Below are positions 29,040 to 36,604 of a stretch of 64,000 bases of DNA, piece by piece. The notes below the pieces were generated by a model. The model did no database searches. It had not been told where the DNA came from and saw nothing but the letters and a program-made list of their open reading frames with translations. Where the stretch lies: positions 1 to 64,000 of the forward strand of contig QCIR01000006.1 of assembly GCA_003216575.1 (NCBI GenBank), read 5' to 3'. How positions within the stretch are numbered: the first letter of the stretch is position 1; each line of letters begins with the position of its first letter. Origin of the DNA: Prochlorococcus sp. AG-402-M23 (GTDB taxonomy: Bacteria > Cyanobacteriota > Cyanobacteriia > PCC-6307 > Cyanobiaceae). The translations under genes were made by a program, and so were the position numbers.

Positions 29040-29171
29040 ATGTCAAATCACTTCCCTGAATTTTACGAATCAATTGTCATAGCCTTTAATCGTGGTGAGT
29101 TGTGGGGGATTGAGAGATCTTCTGCTGACTCAACTCAATTAGAAATTGTTTTTAATATTAATAATGCCTAG
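29040..29171 (+). CDS. Small hypothetical protein
   Basis: 43 residues (MSNHFPEFYESIVIAFNRGE...), beginning 4 bp after the previous stop. Its end overlaps the next start by 8 bp. No recognised family; acidic, soluble. Confidence 0.4.
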   Translation: MSNHFPEFYESIVIAFNRGELWGIERSSADSTQLEIVFNINNA

Positions 29172-29304
29172 CCAAATTATTGTGATTTTTACGTCAGGTT
29201 TGTTTGCATTGGGAGGCATTTGGGTTCTAATTTCTGGCTTTGATGATGACGATAATGACGGAGATGGTATGACTTTCCCAGAGTTGCAAAGCTTGGGCAC
29301 TTAG
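29164..29304 (+). CDS. Small membrane protein with acidic tail
   Basis: 46 residues. One transmembrane helix (IIVIFTSGLFALGGIWVLIS) followed by FDDDDNDGDG, an Asp-rich segment resembling a small Ca-binding loop. Overlaps the gene before it by 8 bp. Confidence 0.5.
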   Translation: MPSQIIVIFTSGLFALGGIWVLISGFDDDDNDGDGMTFPELQSLGT

Positions 29305-29381
29305 TCACGGAAATAATCTATTTTTAATGTCTATTTAGTGATATTCTCTCTCATAAAGTGAAAATGAAAAGAAAAGGTGCT

Positions 29382-29511
29382 ATGGCTGAATTACATTAAA
29401 TCCTGATTCAGATGATGTAGTAACGAAATTCAAGATCTTTGAAATTTCAGTTGTCTTGGGTTCAAATGCAATCTTTTTAATTGATATGTTTTCTTTTCAG
29501 GTCTTACCTAA
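29382..29511 (+). pseudogene. Degenerate copy of the 43-residue membrane protein at 42386
   Basis: The ATG frame stops after five codons, but another frame reads LNPDSDDVVTKFKIFEISVV, matching LNSGSDDVGMKFKIIGISV of the intact gene at 42386-42517, and the end again encodes FSGLT in a shifted frame. At least one deletion and scattered substitutions break it. Its partner 61-residue gene is absent here. Confidence 0.65.
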
Positions 29512-29565
29512 CCCTTGTCTTTAATTGATTATTTGTTTATAGATATAGAAGGATGATTTGAAAAT

Positions 29566-29739
29566 GTGGTCAAAGAAATTTCTATTTACGAAACTATTGA
29601 TGGCTCAAGGTTTGACTCTCTTCACGAAGCCAATAAATACGAAGATCGTTTAAAGAATCAGGCTATAAGATCGTTATGCAATCACGACTATGACGAATGG
29701 GAAGACTATATGTTCACTCTATCTAAGGAAAACAGCTAA
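29566..29739 (+). CDS. Small acidic hypothetical protein
   Basis: 57 residues from a GTG start (MVKEISIYETIDGSRFDSLHE...). Soluble, helical (ANKYEDRLKNQ), no known domain. The composition looks coding; start uncertain. Confidence 0.45.
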   Translation: MVKEISIYETIDGSRFDSLHEANKYEDRLKNQAIRSLCNHDYDEWEDYMFTLSKENS

Positions 29740-29833
29740 AAAAGAATTTCAATGCTCCACCGCTCAACAGAATTAGGAGTTACGCCGTAAATATCACCAA
29801 TCTTTCCCCAACTTCATAAAAACCCTTATGGCT

Positions 29834-30115
29834 TTAATTCTTGAAATCTACAAATTGATTGATAACTGCTTTAAAACTAGAAATCCATCTACCTATTCTT
29901 GATGAAGAAGTAAGAGATTTAGTTAAAAGTTCTATTTGTTCTTGTCTCTCTTTGTGTTTAGCTTTTAGTTCGTTTTTTGCAATAGCAAGGTTTTCTTGTT
30001 GAATAGAGCAATCATTCTTTCTTTCCCAGTCGTTGATACTTGCTTCTAATTCTTCAATACCCATAGTCCTGTACTTGCTGATAAGTATTTTTAAATCATC
30101 AGGTTCGGGACGCAT
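29834..30115 (-). CDS. Coiled-coil hypothetical protein
   Basis: 93 residues, mostly Glu/Lys-rich helix (LEASINDWERKND...AIAKNELKAKHKERQEQIELL). No membrane segment or signal peptide. Family not recognised. It is divergent from the hli cluster. Confidence 0.55.
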   Translation of the reverse strand: MRPEPDDLKILISKYRTMGIEELEASINDWERKNDCSIQQENLAIAKNELKAKHKERQEQIELLTKSLTSSSRIGRWISSFKAVINQFVDFKN

Positions 30116-30371
30116 GAAAATCCATTTTTAACTAATGAAATCTAACTCTTAAAAAAAATATCAAGGATGGGTAAACACACTCGTGTTTGGGCTATTTATA
30201 CTTATCAGGGTCATCAGTTGATCTAATCATTGGATAAGATCTCTCTAATTAGTAGCTGTCATTGGTGTTTGAGGTTTATATCTATTAAGGATTAGAAGAA
30301 GCCGTACCAGACCGAATCTTTACCTCAGAAAGCCGATGCTTTACATTTCTTTACATATATTATTTTCAGTA

Positions 30372-30578
30372 ATGACTTCTTCTCCTTCTTCTCAGGTAAT
30401 CACTGAGTACGGCAAGCAAAACATCTTTGGCCGTGAAACACAGCCACAGCTTGTCGAGGATTACACAAGTTATCCAGAAGAAGCAGAAAAGACAAATGGT
30501 CGTTGGGCGATGATTGGCTTTTTTAGTCTTCTCGTTTCTTACTTCACAACTGGTCAAATCATTCCTGGAATCTTTTGA
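30372..30578 (+). CDS. hli: High-light-inducible protein (Hli), copy 1
   Basis: 68 residues from the ATG at 30372. The chlorophyll-binding helix carries EKTNGRWAMIGF, the canonical ExxNGRxAM motif, and it ends SYFTTGQIIPGIF, the C-terminal signature of the multicopy, phage-related hli class. Hli proteins bind chlorophyll and carotenoid and protect photosystems under stress. First of six tandem hli genes; stop and next start overlap. Confidence 0.93.
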   Translation: MTSSPSSQVITEYGKQNIFGRETQPQLVEDYTSYPEEAEKTNGRWAMIGFFSLLVSYFTTGQIIPGIF

Positions 30579-30739
30579 CTTCTGAATCGCCTTCTGCATC
30601 TGGCAACTACGTCAACATAGTTGAGAAGTTCAAACCAGAAGACGCCGAGAAAACGAATGGACGCTGGGCGATGCTCGGCATGATCGCTCTACTCGGTTCC
30701 TACTCAATAACCCACCAAATCATTCCTGGAATCTTCTAA
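30575..30739 (+). CDS. hli: High-light-inducible protein (Hli), copy 2
   Basis: 54 residues from a TTG that overlaps the previous TGA (TTGA), so translation is probably coupled. The motif EKTNGRWAMLGM and the end SYSITHQIIPGIF are present; TTGQ is changed to ITHQ. The frame has no ATG, but the family match is clear. Confidence 0.88.
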   Translation: MTSESPSASGNYVNIVEKFKPEDAEKTNGRWAMLGMIALLGSYSITHQIIPGIF

Positions 30740-30750
30740 AACAATTAATC

Positions 30751-30870
30751 ATGCAACCATCTAACAAAACAATTCTAGAAAGAAGCATCGGCAGACCAGC
30801 CATGATGGCCTTCGTTCTACTAACAGGTATCTACCTAACAACCGGTCAACTTATCCCAGGTGTCGTTTAA
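30751..30870 (+). CDS. hli: High-light-inducible protein (Hli), short copy 3
   Basis: 39 residues. The helix reads ERSIGRPAMMAFVLLTGIYL, replacing Asn-Gly of the motif by Ile-Gly, and it ends TTGQLIPGVV. The N-terminal extension is only eight residues, making it close to the minimum single-helix Hli. Its stop TAA overlaps the next ATG. Confidence 0.85.
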   Translation: MQPSNKTILERSIGRPAMMAFVLLTGIYLTTGQLIPGVV

Positions 30871-31016
30871 TGACTACTCGAAATAACAACAACATAAATA
30901 TTGATCCTGAAAAGGTAACTGCAGAAAGACTTAATGGCTATGCAGCATTATTTGGTTGCATTGCTCTGGTCGGTGCCTATACCACAACAGGTCAAATCAT
31001 CCCAGGTTTCGTGTAA
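30870..31016 (+). CDS. hli: High-light-inducible protein (Hli), copy 4
   Basis: 48 residues starting in the overlapping TAATG. The motif is altered to ERLNGYAALFG, losing the Arg that pairs with Glu to ligate chlorophyll in the canonical ExxNGRxAM. Ends TTGQIIPGFV. The overlap with the following copy is again TAATG. Confidence 0.87.
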   Translation: MTTRNNNNINIDPEKVTAERLNGYAALFGCIALVGAYTTTGQIIPGFV

Positions 31017-31162
31017 TGAAGAATCAAACCACTGAAACATCAAGAGTCGAAGAAGGCAAAGTGTTTGCTGAACGACTCAATGGTCTAGCTGCTTCTGTTG
31101 GCTGTTTAGCTCTCATTGGCGCATACCTAACAACTGGTCAAATCATTCCTGGAGTTGTGTAA
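31016..31162 (+). CDS. hli: High-light-inducible protein (Hli), copy 5
   Basis: 48 residues from the overlapping TAATG at 31016 (MKNQTTETSRVEEGKVFAER...). The motif is ERLNGLAASVG, again without the Arg, and the end is LTTGQIIPGVV. It is most similar to copy 4, suggesting a local duplication. Confidence 0.87.
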   Translation: MKNQTTETSRVEEGKVFAERLNGLAASVGCLALIGAYLTTGQIIPGVV

Positions 31163-31287
31163 TGAATTCCGAAACTAACTACTGGAAAACAGCCGAGCGA
31201 ATGAATGGTCGTCTAGCGATGATGGGATTCTTTGCAGCTGTCATTAACTACGGAATAACAGGCTGGATCATTCCTGGAATTGTCTAG
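31162..31287 (+). CDS. hli: High-light-inducible protein (Hli), copy 6
   Basis: 41 residues from the overlapping TAATG at 31162. It has a full motif, ERMNGRLAMMGF, and ends GITGWIIPGIV (TGQ changed to TGW). Last of the operon; a terminator follows 27 bp later. Confidence 0.9.
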   Translation: MNSETNYWKTAERMNGRLAMMGFFAAVINYGITGWIIPGIV

Positions 31288-31313
31288 TCCTAGACTGCAA
31301 ACCTAATTAAATA

Positions 31314-31347
31314 CCTCTTCTCTGTCAAAACGGAAGGGGCTTTTTTT
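31314..31347 (+). terminator. Intrinsic terminator of the hli operon
   Basis: CCTCTTC pairs with GAAGGGG (one G-U) across a 12-base loop and is followed by C and seven T. Confidence 0.75.
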
Positions 31348-31390
31348 ATGTTTTTGAAGCTGATCCCCATGAGAAACTGTCGATATTCGA

Positions 31391-31822
31391 CTAATTCCTT
31401 TTGCAAAATTCTTTTTCTTTACAAAGTTGCTCTAGAGATGGACGTCTAGTCAGAGGTAGACGCCATTGTGCCCATACTTTATAAACTTGATTTATCAATT
31501 GACCTAAAACTGGCCATCTTGTTGGAGCGTATATCCACCCCAGTCCAACTAATCGATATGCTTCTCTGAAAACAGTGACATCTCTAAGAATTTCACCTGA
31601 TTCATTAATTGCATGAATTCGATCCATTGCATCTTTGTAACTTATTCCTGAAAAAAGATCTGGCTCATAATCTGATGAATCAATATCTACAAAGCTAATA
31701 TTTTTATGTGTATCTCTAGAGCTTAGGAATTTGACCTCTCTTAAGCAAAGAGGGCAACCACCATCAAAAAGTAATGTGAGCTTAGCTTTAGTCAAATTTA
31801 AATCAGAGGTTCTTGAATACAA
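31391..31822 (-). CDS. DCC-family thiol-disulfide oxidoreductase-like protein (DUF393)
   Basis: 143 residues. The family signature DGGCPLCLREVKFL, with a CPLC redox pair, lies at about residues 20-33, followed by FVDID and GEILRDVTVFREAY. DCC proteins are small thioredoxin-like proteins of unknown substrate. Convergent with the hli operon; the position on the island edge is typical for picocyanobacteria. Confidence 0.85.
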   Translation of the reverse strand: MYSRTSDLNLTKAKLTLLFDGGCPLCLREVKFLSSRDTHKNISFVDIDSSDYEPDLFSGISYKDAMDRIHAINESGEILRDVTVFREAYRLVGLGWIYAPTRWPVLGQLINQVYKVWAQWRLPLTRRPSLEQLCKEKEFCKRN

Positions 31823-32049
31823 CTTATCTAATTAATGCGACAAATGGGGTTCAGGAATCGGGTGTAGAAACACTTTGGCAATATCTATTTTCTACTTGAT
31901 TAAATGCAAAAAGAAAATGATTGTATTTCTTTAGCACTTATCGGTTGCTACGAAACATAAGTAGTAGCAACCGATCTTGGTCGTAGAGGCCGTATCTGAT
32001 TTTTCGGTTTACAACATTTTAAATTATATGTAGTCGAGTCAAAGTAGAT

Positions 32050-32337
32050 ATGTCCTTTGAAATGAATGTAATGTATTCCTCTTTATTTGATGCAGTCTTC
32101 GCTGACTCTTTCTTCTCTCCTATGAGAACAGTTTATGTCGTCTCTGATAGTCAGCTAGAAGAAATCAAGCGTAACCAAAGAGAAGAAGAACTCGAGAATA
32201 TCGAGACTTCTCGTAAGAGGCTTGAGGAGAGTTATCAAGCTCGAGTCAAGGTGCTTGATGAACGTGAGCATGAACTTCAAGAGGAGATCAAAGCTCTTGC
32301 TCCAGCCAAGAAGGAAAAGGAAAAAATCACTGCTTAG
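32050..32337 (+). CDS. Small coiled-coil hypothetical protein
   Basis: 95 residues. After about 30 uncharged residues the sequence becomes a long Glu/Arg/Lys helix (QLEEIKRNQREEELENIETS...). Predicts a coiled coil; Ala/Lys tail. Family not recognised. A strong terminator follows. Confidence 0.6.
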   Translation: MSFEMNVMYSSLFDAVFADSFFSPMRTVYVVSDSQLEEIKRNQREEELENIETSRKRLEESYQARVKVLDEREHELQEEIKALAPAKKEKEKITA

Positions 32338-32370
32338 TAAATATGGTCAGTGGACGAGAGACGATCATGA

Positions 32371-32396
32371 GGGGGCAATTTGCCCCCTTTTTTTTC
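32371..32396 (+). terminator. Strong intrinsic terminator
   Basis: GGGGGCAA-T-TTGCCCCC forms an 8-bp perfect stem followed by nine T. Confidence 0.9.
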
Positions 32397-32602
32397 TATT
32401 TTTTTTCCTCTGTAATGCGGAAATACGAATTGGTATGAGGTGCTCGAATTGTTTTTAGCCTTTGATATTCATCAGATTCGGAGCATTTAATTACTGCATC
32501 CTTACCCTTTGGATGTCTTGCAATAACAGTAAGAGGACCACTCGAATTAAAGAGAATGAATAAGAAACCTCTTGCATGTAGAAACGGTATTTGGGATAAA
32601 AA
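32396..32602 (-). pseudogene. Coding-like frame without a start codon
   Basis: A minus-strand frame of 68 codons reads SSGPLTVIARHPKGKDAVIK and continues CSESDEYQRLKTIRAPHTNS, which has the composition of a real protein, but no ATG, GTG or TTG precedes it before an in-frame TGA at 32603-32605. It may be a decayed gene whose N-terminus was lost, or start at ATT. Its stop abuts the T tract of the terminator. Family not recognised. Confidence 0.35.
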
Positions 32603-32751
32603 TCATCTGAAGTGTAGAGATGACGGAGTCACCTCATCAATGGATATGGATTAATGAAACGCTTTTTACTCCCAGCCCTTGCTTTTTTAATGGGAATACG
32701 CTCAAGGTCCCTCACGGATCTCCCTTGAGTATTAACTCGGAAGTAATAGCT

Positions 32752-32937
32752 TTATTTCTTGTTTTTCCAGCCGAACATCTCAGCCATTTTTCTAGTTATA
32801 GCAAAGTATCCAATCGCTCCAAGGAACAACCCAAAAGCAATCAGATTGAGAATGATTCCACCAATGATCTGAGCTTCTCCAAAAGTCGGAAACGTAATCA
32901 CATCAAAAACCCTTGCCCAGTTATCCGGGAAATTCAT
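32752..32937 (-). CDS. 61-residue small membrane protein, IIGG/MAEMFGW family (copy B)
   Basis: Starts MNFPDNWARVFDVITFPTFG; a hydrophobic core, AQIIGGIILNLIAFGLFLGA, and the C-terminal motif KMAEMFGWKNKK define the family, which recurs at 42537-42722 and 45536-45682 and as remnants elsewhere in this window. One or two helices; no known function. Here it follows a frameshifted 43-residue partner gene. Confidence 0.75.
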   Translation of the reverse strand: MNFPDNWARVFDVITFPTFGEAQIIGGIILNLIAFGLFLGAIGYFAITRKMAEMFGWKNKK

Positions 32938-32956
32938 AATTCCTTCTTGATTGTTT

Positions 32957-33087
32957 TTAGATAAGACCTGAGAAGAAAAAATACCAAATAAAAACAATAG
33001 CGTTTAAGCCAAAAGTTGCTGAAATCTCAATGATTTTGAATTTTGTTCCAACATCATCTGAACCAGAATTAATTTCACGTAAGGCAT
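32957..33087 (-). pseudogene. Frameshifted copy of the 43-residue partner gene
   Basis: The segment aligns base for base with the intact gene at 42386-42517 but is 131 instead of 132 bp: one A is missing after ATGCCTTACGTGAAATTA, so the frame reads MPYVKLILVQMMLEQ and stops early. The rest still encodes GLNAIVFIWYFFFSGL in the correct frame. The mutated copy keeps its place 19 bp ahead of the 61-residue gene. Confidence 0.75.
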
Positions 33088-33127
33088 CGTTTTGATCTAA
33101 GGCTTCCCTGTGTGTGTTTTTTTTTCT

Positions 33128-34687
33128 CTAGGAAATTTTTTCCAGCACATATATTATTGCTGGAATAGGGATTTCTTTATGATATTCATGAATATCTTTC
33201 TGCTTGTAAATTATTTTTAATTTTTGGCGATGAGCTAATGAAGCGATATACTCAGAGTTGTGAGAGTACAAAAAAAAAGAATTTAAATCCTTGGATTTTT
33301 GGGTTCCTTCGAAAATTGAAAATACAAATTTACCATTTATTTTTAAACTATTTTTAACCAAGAAAAATATATTGTCTAGGTCAAGGAAATGGATCAATAC
33401 AGCTGCAGCTACTACCGTATCGAAATGATTTGTTATCTTTTCTAGATAATGATTAATATCTTTTTGATATAATGAATCATATAGACATTTTTTCTCCGCC
33501 TTAAGAAGCATATCAGCTGATAAATCCACTCCAATCAATGTTTTTGCATAAGGACGTAAAGTACTAGCGAAACTTCCTGTACCGCATCCCAAGTCTAAGA
33601 TATCTAGTTGTTTATTCAGATCATGAGTCTTTTTAAACGCATCTTCAATCAATAAATGTCCACGATATTTGCTTTGATTGTTTTGAGAAGCATCCCATTT
33701 ATTTGATTTTCTTCTGTAAAAATCCTGCATGTATTTTTCTGGAGTTTTATTTGGTATCTCTCTTTTTCCTAAACTTGCTAGTTTCAACGTCGCACCTAGA
33801 GAATCTTCAGAACTTAATTCAAGTACTTTCTCAAAGCATTCCACAGCTTTAATATGCTTTCCAATTCCTATATACACATCACCCAAGTTGCTGTGGGCTT
33901 CAGCATGGTCAGGCTTCAATGCTATTGCTTGGTTATAGCTATCTTCAGCATCTTCTAGTCTTCCTAGCTCAAGGAGTGTGTTACCTAAGTTGTAGTGGGC
34001 TTCAGCATGGTCAGGCTTCAATGCTATTGCTTGGTTATAGCTAGCTTTAGCATCGTCTAATCTTCCGAGTTCTATGAGCGTGTTACCTAAATTGTAGTAG
34101 GCTTCTGCATCTTGAGGGCTTAATTCTACTGCTGTTTGTTTGGCATGTAATGCTTCAAGTTCTCTACCTGTTTTTCCAAATATTGCGCCGAGTACTTTCC
34201 AGGCAAAATGATGATTAGGATACTCTTGGCTTATGGCTGTGGCAATCTTTTCTGCGTCATTAAATCGTCCTTGCTTGTAGTGTTCCAATAGGCTATCAAG
34301 TTGTGCTTGAGACGGGACATTGAGGTCGCTTACACTTTTTGATTGAGAGAGTAATGCTTGTAGTTTCTTAACCTCAAAACCTTTCTTTTTAGCTTTTTTA
34401 ATAGTTTGGGTAGCATCCTCGAGCCGGTTATTTTTAACTAGTGCATCAATATAGCTCATCCAAAATTGTTCTATATTTGGGTTTACGTCCAAAGCGGTTT
34501 TGAATAACGGCAGTGCAGTCTCAATCTGATTCGCCGAAATGGCTATAAGCCCTAAATTGTGATTTGCATCAGGATTGTTCTGCTGGATGTTCAATATAGA
34601 TCGGTAAGCAACCTCGGCTTCTTTAAGATTACCTGCTTTATGTGCAGCAACACCATGCTGTAGGGCTTGCTCTATAGTTTCTTCCAC
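33128..34687 (-). CDS. TPR-repeat protein with C-terminal SAM methyltransferase domain
   Basis: 519 residues. An N-terminal array of about nine TPR units (residues 5-290; e.g. AYYNLGNTLIELGRLDDAKA, AHYNLGNTLLELGRLEDAED) precedes a class I methyltransferase: LDILDLGCGTGSFASTLRP at about 360-378, DLSADMLLKAEKK, then VVAAAVLIHFLDLD. The repeats at 33890-34080 are almost identical at the DNA level. The target is unknown; TPR-methyltransferase fusions are common in picocyanobacterial surface loci. It ends beside a frameshifted membrane-protein pair and starts near a tRNA-Pro fragment. Confidence 0.9.
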   Translation of the reverse strand: MEETIEQALQHGVAAHKAGNLKEAEVAYRSILNIQQNNPDANHNLGLIAISANQIETALPLFKTALDVNPNIEQFWMSYIDALVKNNRLEDATQTIKKAKKKGFEVKKLQALLSQSKSVSDLNVPSQAQLDSLLEHYKQGRFNDAEKIATAISQEYPNHHFAWKVLGAIFGKTGRELEALHAKQTAVELSPQDAEAYYNLGNTLIELGRLDDAKASYNQAIALKPDHAEAHYNLGNTLLELGRLEDAEDSYNQAIALKPDHAEAHSNLGDVYIGIGKHIKAVECFEKVLELSSEDSLGATLKLASLGKREIPNKTPEKYMQDFYRRKSNKWDASQNNQSKYRGHLLIEDAFKKTHDLNKQLDILDLGCGTGSFASTLRPYAKTLIGVDLSADMLLKAEKKCLYDSLYQKDINHYLEKITNHFDTVVAAAVLIHFLDLDNIFFLVKNSLKINGKFVFSIFEGTQKSKDLNSFFLYSHNSEYIASLAHRQKLKIIYKQKDIHEYHKEIPIPAIIYVLEKIS

Positions 34688-34733
34688 TAAATCCCCCCCC
34701 TAAATATTCTTAAATACTTGCACGTGATCTGGT

Positions 34734-34880
34734 TCAACTAATCTTCTTGTTGTAGCTTTGATGGCTTTCATAAATAGGTCGGGTGCTTAGTGGCACTAGG
34801 TCTAAGGCGGGGATCATTGGGTGATCAATTGCATAACTTTGCTCACATTCGCTGCAAGACAAGTCAACCCTGAGACTCAT
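34734..34880 (-). CDS. Short Cys-containing hypothetical protein, doubtful
   Basis: 48 residues (MSLRVDLSCSECEQSYAIDH...) with a CSEC pair at residues 9-12. It lies upstream of the TPR-methyltransferase gene and could be a truncated zinc-ribbon protein or chance frame. Confidence 0.3.
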   Translation of the reverse strand: MSLRVDLSCSECEQSYAIDHPMIPALDLVPLSTRPIYESHQSYNKKIS

Positions 34881-34954
34881 TATTTTTACTACAATCTTGA
34901 CTCTAAAGTTATAGCCTGACTACGATTATTACAACTTGTCTCGAATTGCTAATT

Positions 34955-35003
34955 GCCTGCTTTGGGAGCATTAGGTCGCAGGTTCGAAATCTGTCTCCCC
35001 GAT
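34955..35003 (+). pseudogene. Partial tRNA-Pro (3' part), possible attachment-site remnant
   Basis: CTGC-TTTGGGA-GCAT (anticodon loop with TGG), AGGTCGCAGGTTCGAA, then ATCTGTCTCCCCGA reproduces the anticodon-to-acceptor part of tRNA-Pro, with mismatches in the anticodon stem and T stem. There is no 5' half. A closely similar fragment lies on the other strand at 45781-45827 next to an intact integrase. A weak hairpin (GAGG...CCCTC plus TTTT) follows as an old terminator. Confidence 0.65.
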
Positions 35004-35017
35004 TAGTCAAAGAGAGG

Positions 35018-35107
35018 CTATTTTCCCCTCTTTTGATTATTCCTTTTAACCCTGCAAAGATCGCAGTTGTCTTTTTTGGGGATGGTGAAGGGAGTAAAGA
35101 GTTTCAT
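35018..35107 (-). CDS. 29-residue CxxC peptide, MKLFTPF family copy 1
   Basis: Starts MKLFTPFTIPKKDNCDLCR and ends KRNNQKRGK. A strong Shine-Dalgarno (GGAGG) precedes the ATG. Copies with the same 19-residue N-terminus occur at 38574-38699 and 43406-43558. The CDLC pair may bind metal or form a disulfide. Function unknown. Confidence 0.55.
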   Translation of the reverse strand: MKLFTPFTIPKKDNCDLCRVKRNNQKRGK

Positions 35108-35133
35108 AAAGCCTCCTTTCTTACACCTTTGGT

Positions 35134-35314
35134 CTAATCCTTCTTTTTATTGGATGGGAGTAGGGAAACACTACCCCAACCGAACATCAGGTCCGGAATA
35201 GTTCTTTTTAAAGTATCTTCAAGTTGATGGCGTGATACGGAAGCATCATCAAGCCAGATCGGGGGACGGTCGTCGAAATCCTGTCCTCTCTTCGCTAATT
35301 CAAAAAAAGTTCAT
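35134..35314 (-). pseudogene. Frameshifted small gene upstream of MKLFTPF copy 1
   Basis: MNF then, after a T7 homopolymer with one extra base, FELAKRGQDFDDRPPIWLDD and RHQLEDTLKRTIPDLMFG, ending PSNKKKD. Removing one T would give about 59 residues of plausible protein. The LMFG end and the following 27-bp spacer are conserved before copies 2 and 3 of the peptide, so this may be the ancestral upstream gene. A sequencing error in the T run is possible. Confidence 0.4.
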
Positions 35315-35330
35315 TAGGTCTGCACTTTTT

Positions 35331-35422
35331 GAGAACCCGAAGGGGTGGAATTTTCAGTCTGTTCCTTCAAATACTTCCTCACACAATTTTTAGAAAACCC
35401 TCTGAAGAGGGTTTTCTTTTTT
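35331..35422 (+). ncRNA. Candidate Yfr1-like small RNA
   Basis: A 5' hairpin ACCC-GAAG-GGGT (35335-35346) is followed by an AU-rich single strand carrying TCCTCACAC (35376-35384), and then by a perfect terminator stem AGAAAACCCTCT/AGAGGGTTTTCT with T6. Two hairpins flanking an unpaired UCCUCACAC is the architecture of cyanobacterial Yfr1. The core differs by one inserted T from ACUCCUCACAC and the genomic context (guaB-trxA) is absent, so this would be an extra or diverged copy. Confidence 0.4.
35392..35422 (+). terminator. Strong intrinsic terminator
   Basis: A 12-bp perfect stem AGAAAACCCTCT/AGAGGGTTTTCT around GA, followed by T6. It forms the 3' end of the candidate RNA at 35331. Confidence 0.85.
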
Positions 35423-35750
35423 GTATGACTTCAACTGATAAAGCAGCATTCGAAAGGAAGGCTTTTAATTTTCTTCCTTTCCCCTATATTGGGAAAATTA
35501 TATTTTCCGCTAAAATTTTATAAAATTTTTCAGAGCGCAGTTTTAAATAAGTATGTTCTTTAAAGAAGAAGATGTTGAGTGGTCATCTGTTTCGATTTGT
35601 AGAGCACGTTGGAACATTAGTAGAACTTACTCCATATATTTGAGCAATCTTTCTCCAGGTTCTATACCTCTTAGTAACTTTGCTTACAGCAAGAACATGA
35701 TTTGTATTAGTTCAGCTAGAAAGGGTTTATGTAGTACTCAGTAGATTTTT

Positions 35751-35972
35751 ATGGGAGAAGCAAAAAGACGAAAGGAACTTGGTTTACCTCCAAGAGAAAA
35801 ACAAGTTGAGTTAAAGTTGCCCGTCCTTGATAAACAAAATATCCAAAAAAAAGTTAGATCTTTTTTATATAAAAATCCAATTGTTCCATTTATTTTTTAT
35901 GGTCTTGTACTAGGTACGCTTGGTTGGGGTATATATAACCTTGTAAAAGGTTATCAACTGATTAATCCATAG
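35751..35972 (+). CDS. Small membrane protein, DUF2839-like
   Basis: 73 residues. N-terminal MGEAKRRKELGLPPREKQ is the cyanobacterial MGEAKRRK-type motif; one transmembrane helix spans about residues 44-62 (IVPFIFYGLVLGTLGWGIY). Function unknown. The assignment to DUF2839 rests on the N-terminus only. Confidence 0.7.
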   Translation: MGEAKRRKELGLPPREKQVELKLPVLDKQNIQKKVRSFLYKNPIVPFIFYGLVLGTLGWGIYNLVKGYQLINP

Positions 35973-36077
35973 ACCGCCACCTAGCAGTAGTAAAAAAAAC
36001 CAAAGAGAGATTCGCTTTCTACTTCATTACTTTCATATCTCAACTCATTAGATTTTTATAAGTGTAGTTTTTGGAAA

Positions 36078-36158
36078 ATGTTTACTGCATATCACGCAAT
36101 AATGTTCGTAGTTTTATTGATAGGTGGGGCTGGAGTTATCTTTCAGGCTTCCTCATGA
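36078..36158 (+). CDS. 26-residue hydrophobic peptide
   Basis: MFTAYHAIMFVVLLIGGAGV then IFQASS: a single helix with a short polar end. The size is typical of small photosystem-like subunits, but I cannot place it in a family. Confidence 0.35.
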   Translation: MFTAYHAIMFVVLLIGGAGVIFQASS

Positions 36159-36272
36159 GATGATTCTCTAGCAAATAATCCAATTCCATTTAAGGCTCCT
36201 GAATCAAAATTCGAATTAAACACTTATTCGGTCGACAGTCGATTTATCTTAAAGGTATTGGCCCCCATTCTT

Positions 36273-36569
36273 ATGGATCAAGAAACTACTTCAACTACTA
36301 CAGTCTTAGATACAAGGACAACAACAAAAAAATACCCAGAAGCAAGGATAATAATTCTTGATGATGATTTTAATACGTTTGAACATGTAGCAAATTGTCT
36401 TGTGGTAATCATCCCTGGGATGAGTGAAAAAAGATCATGGGTACTTGCCGTCGAAGTAGATAGGGAAGGTTTGGCGGAAGTATGGAGAGGTCCCCTTGAA
36501 CAGGCAGAGCTATATCATCAGCAATTAATCAGCAAAGGATTAACAATGGCACCAATTGAAAAAACATAA
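36273..36569 (+). CDS. clpS: ClpS-like adaptor of the Clp protease
   Basis: 98 residues from the ATG at 36273. ClpS delivers N-degron substrates to ClpA/ClpC. The core matches: ARIIILDDDFNTFEHVANCL (usual YNDDxNTxxxV), MSEKRSWVLAVEVDREGLAE, GPLEQAELYHQQL and GLTMAPIEK. The sequence after the NTFEHV motif has WV in place of the usual Ala, suggesting the ClpS2-like variant seen in cyanobacteria. Monocistronic. Confidence 0.82.
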   Translation: MDQETTSTTTVLDTRTTTKKYPEARIIILDDDFNTFEHVANCLVVIIPGMSEKRSWVLAVEVDREGLAEVWRGPLEQAELYHQQLISKGLTMAPIEKT

Positions 36570-36604
36570 AATTTCTTATCTATATAGAAACTCTCAGAAA
36601 AACA

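Noticed and set aside
32657-32731. 24-codon frame MKRFLLPALAFLMG...
   Set aside because: Looks like a signal peptide but stops at once; no mature part, no second copy at the protein level.
35425-35744. Short frames at 35425-35523 (32 codons) and 35553-35744 (63 codons)
   Set aside because: The first starts right after a terminator and the second has Ser/Ile-rich, Cys-scattered composition with no family; support too weak to annotate.
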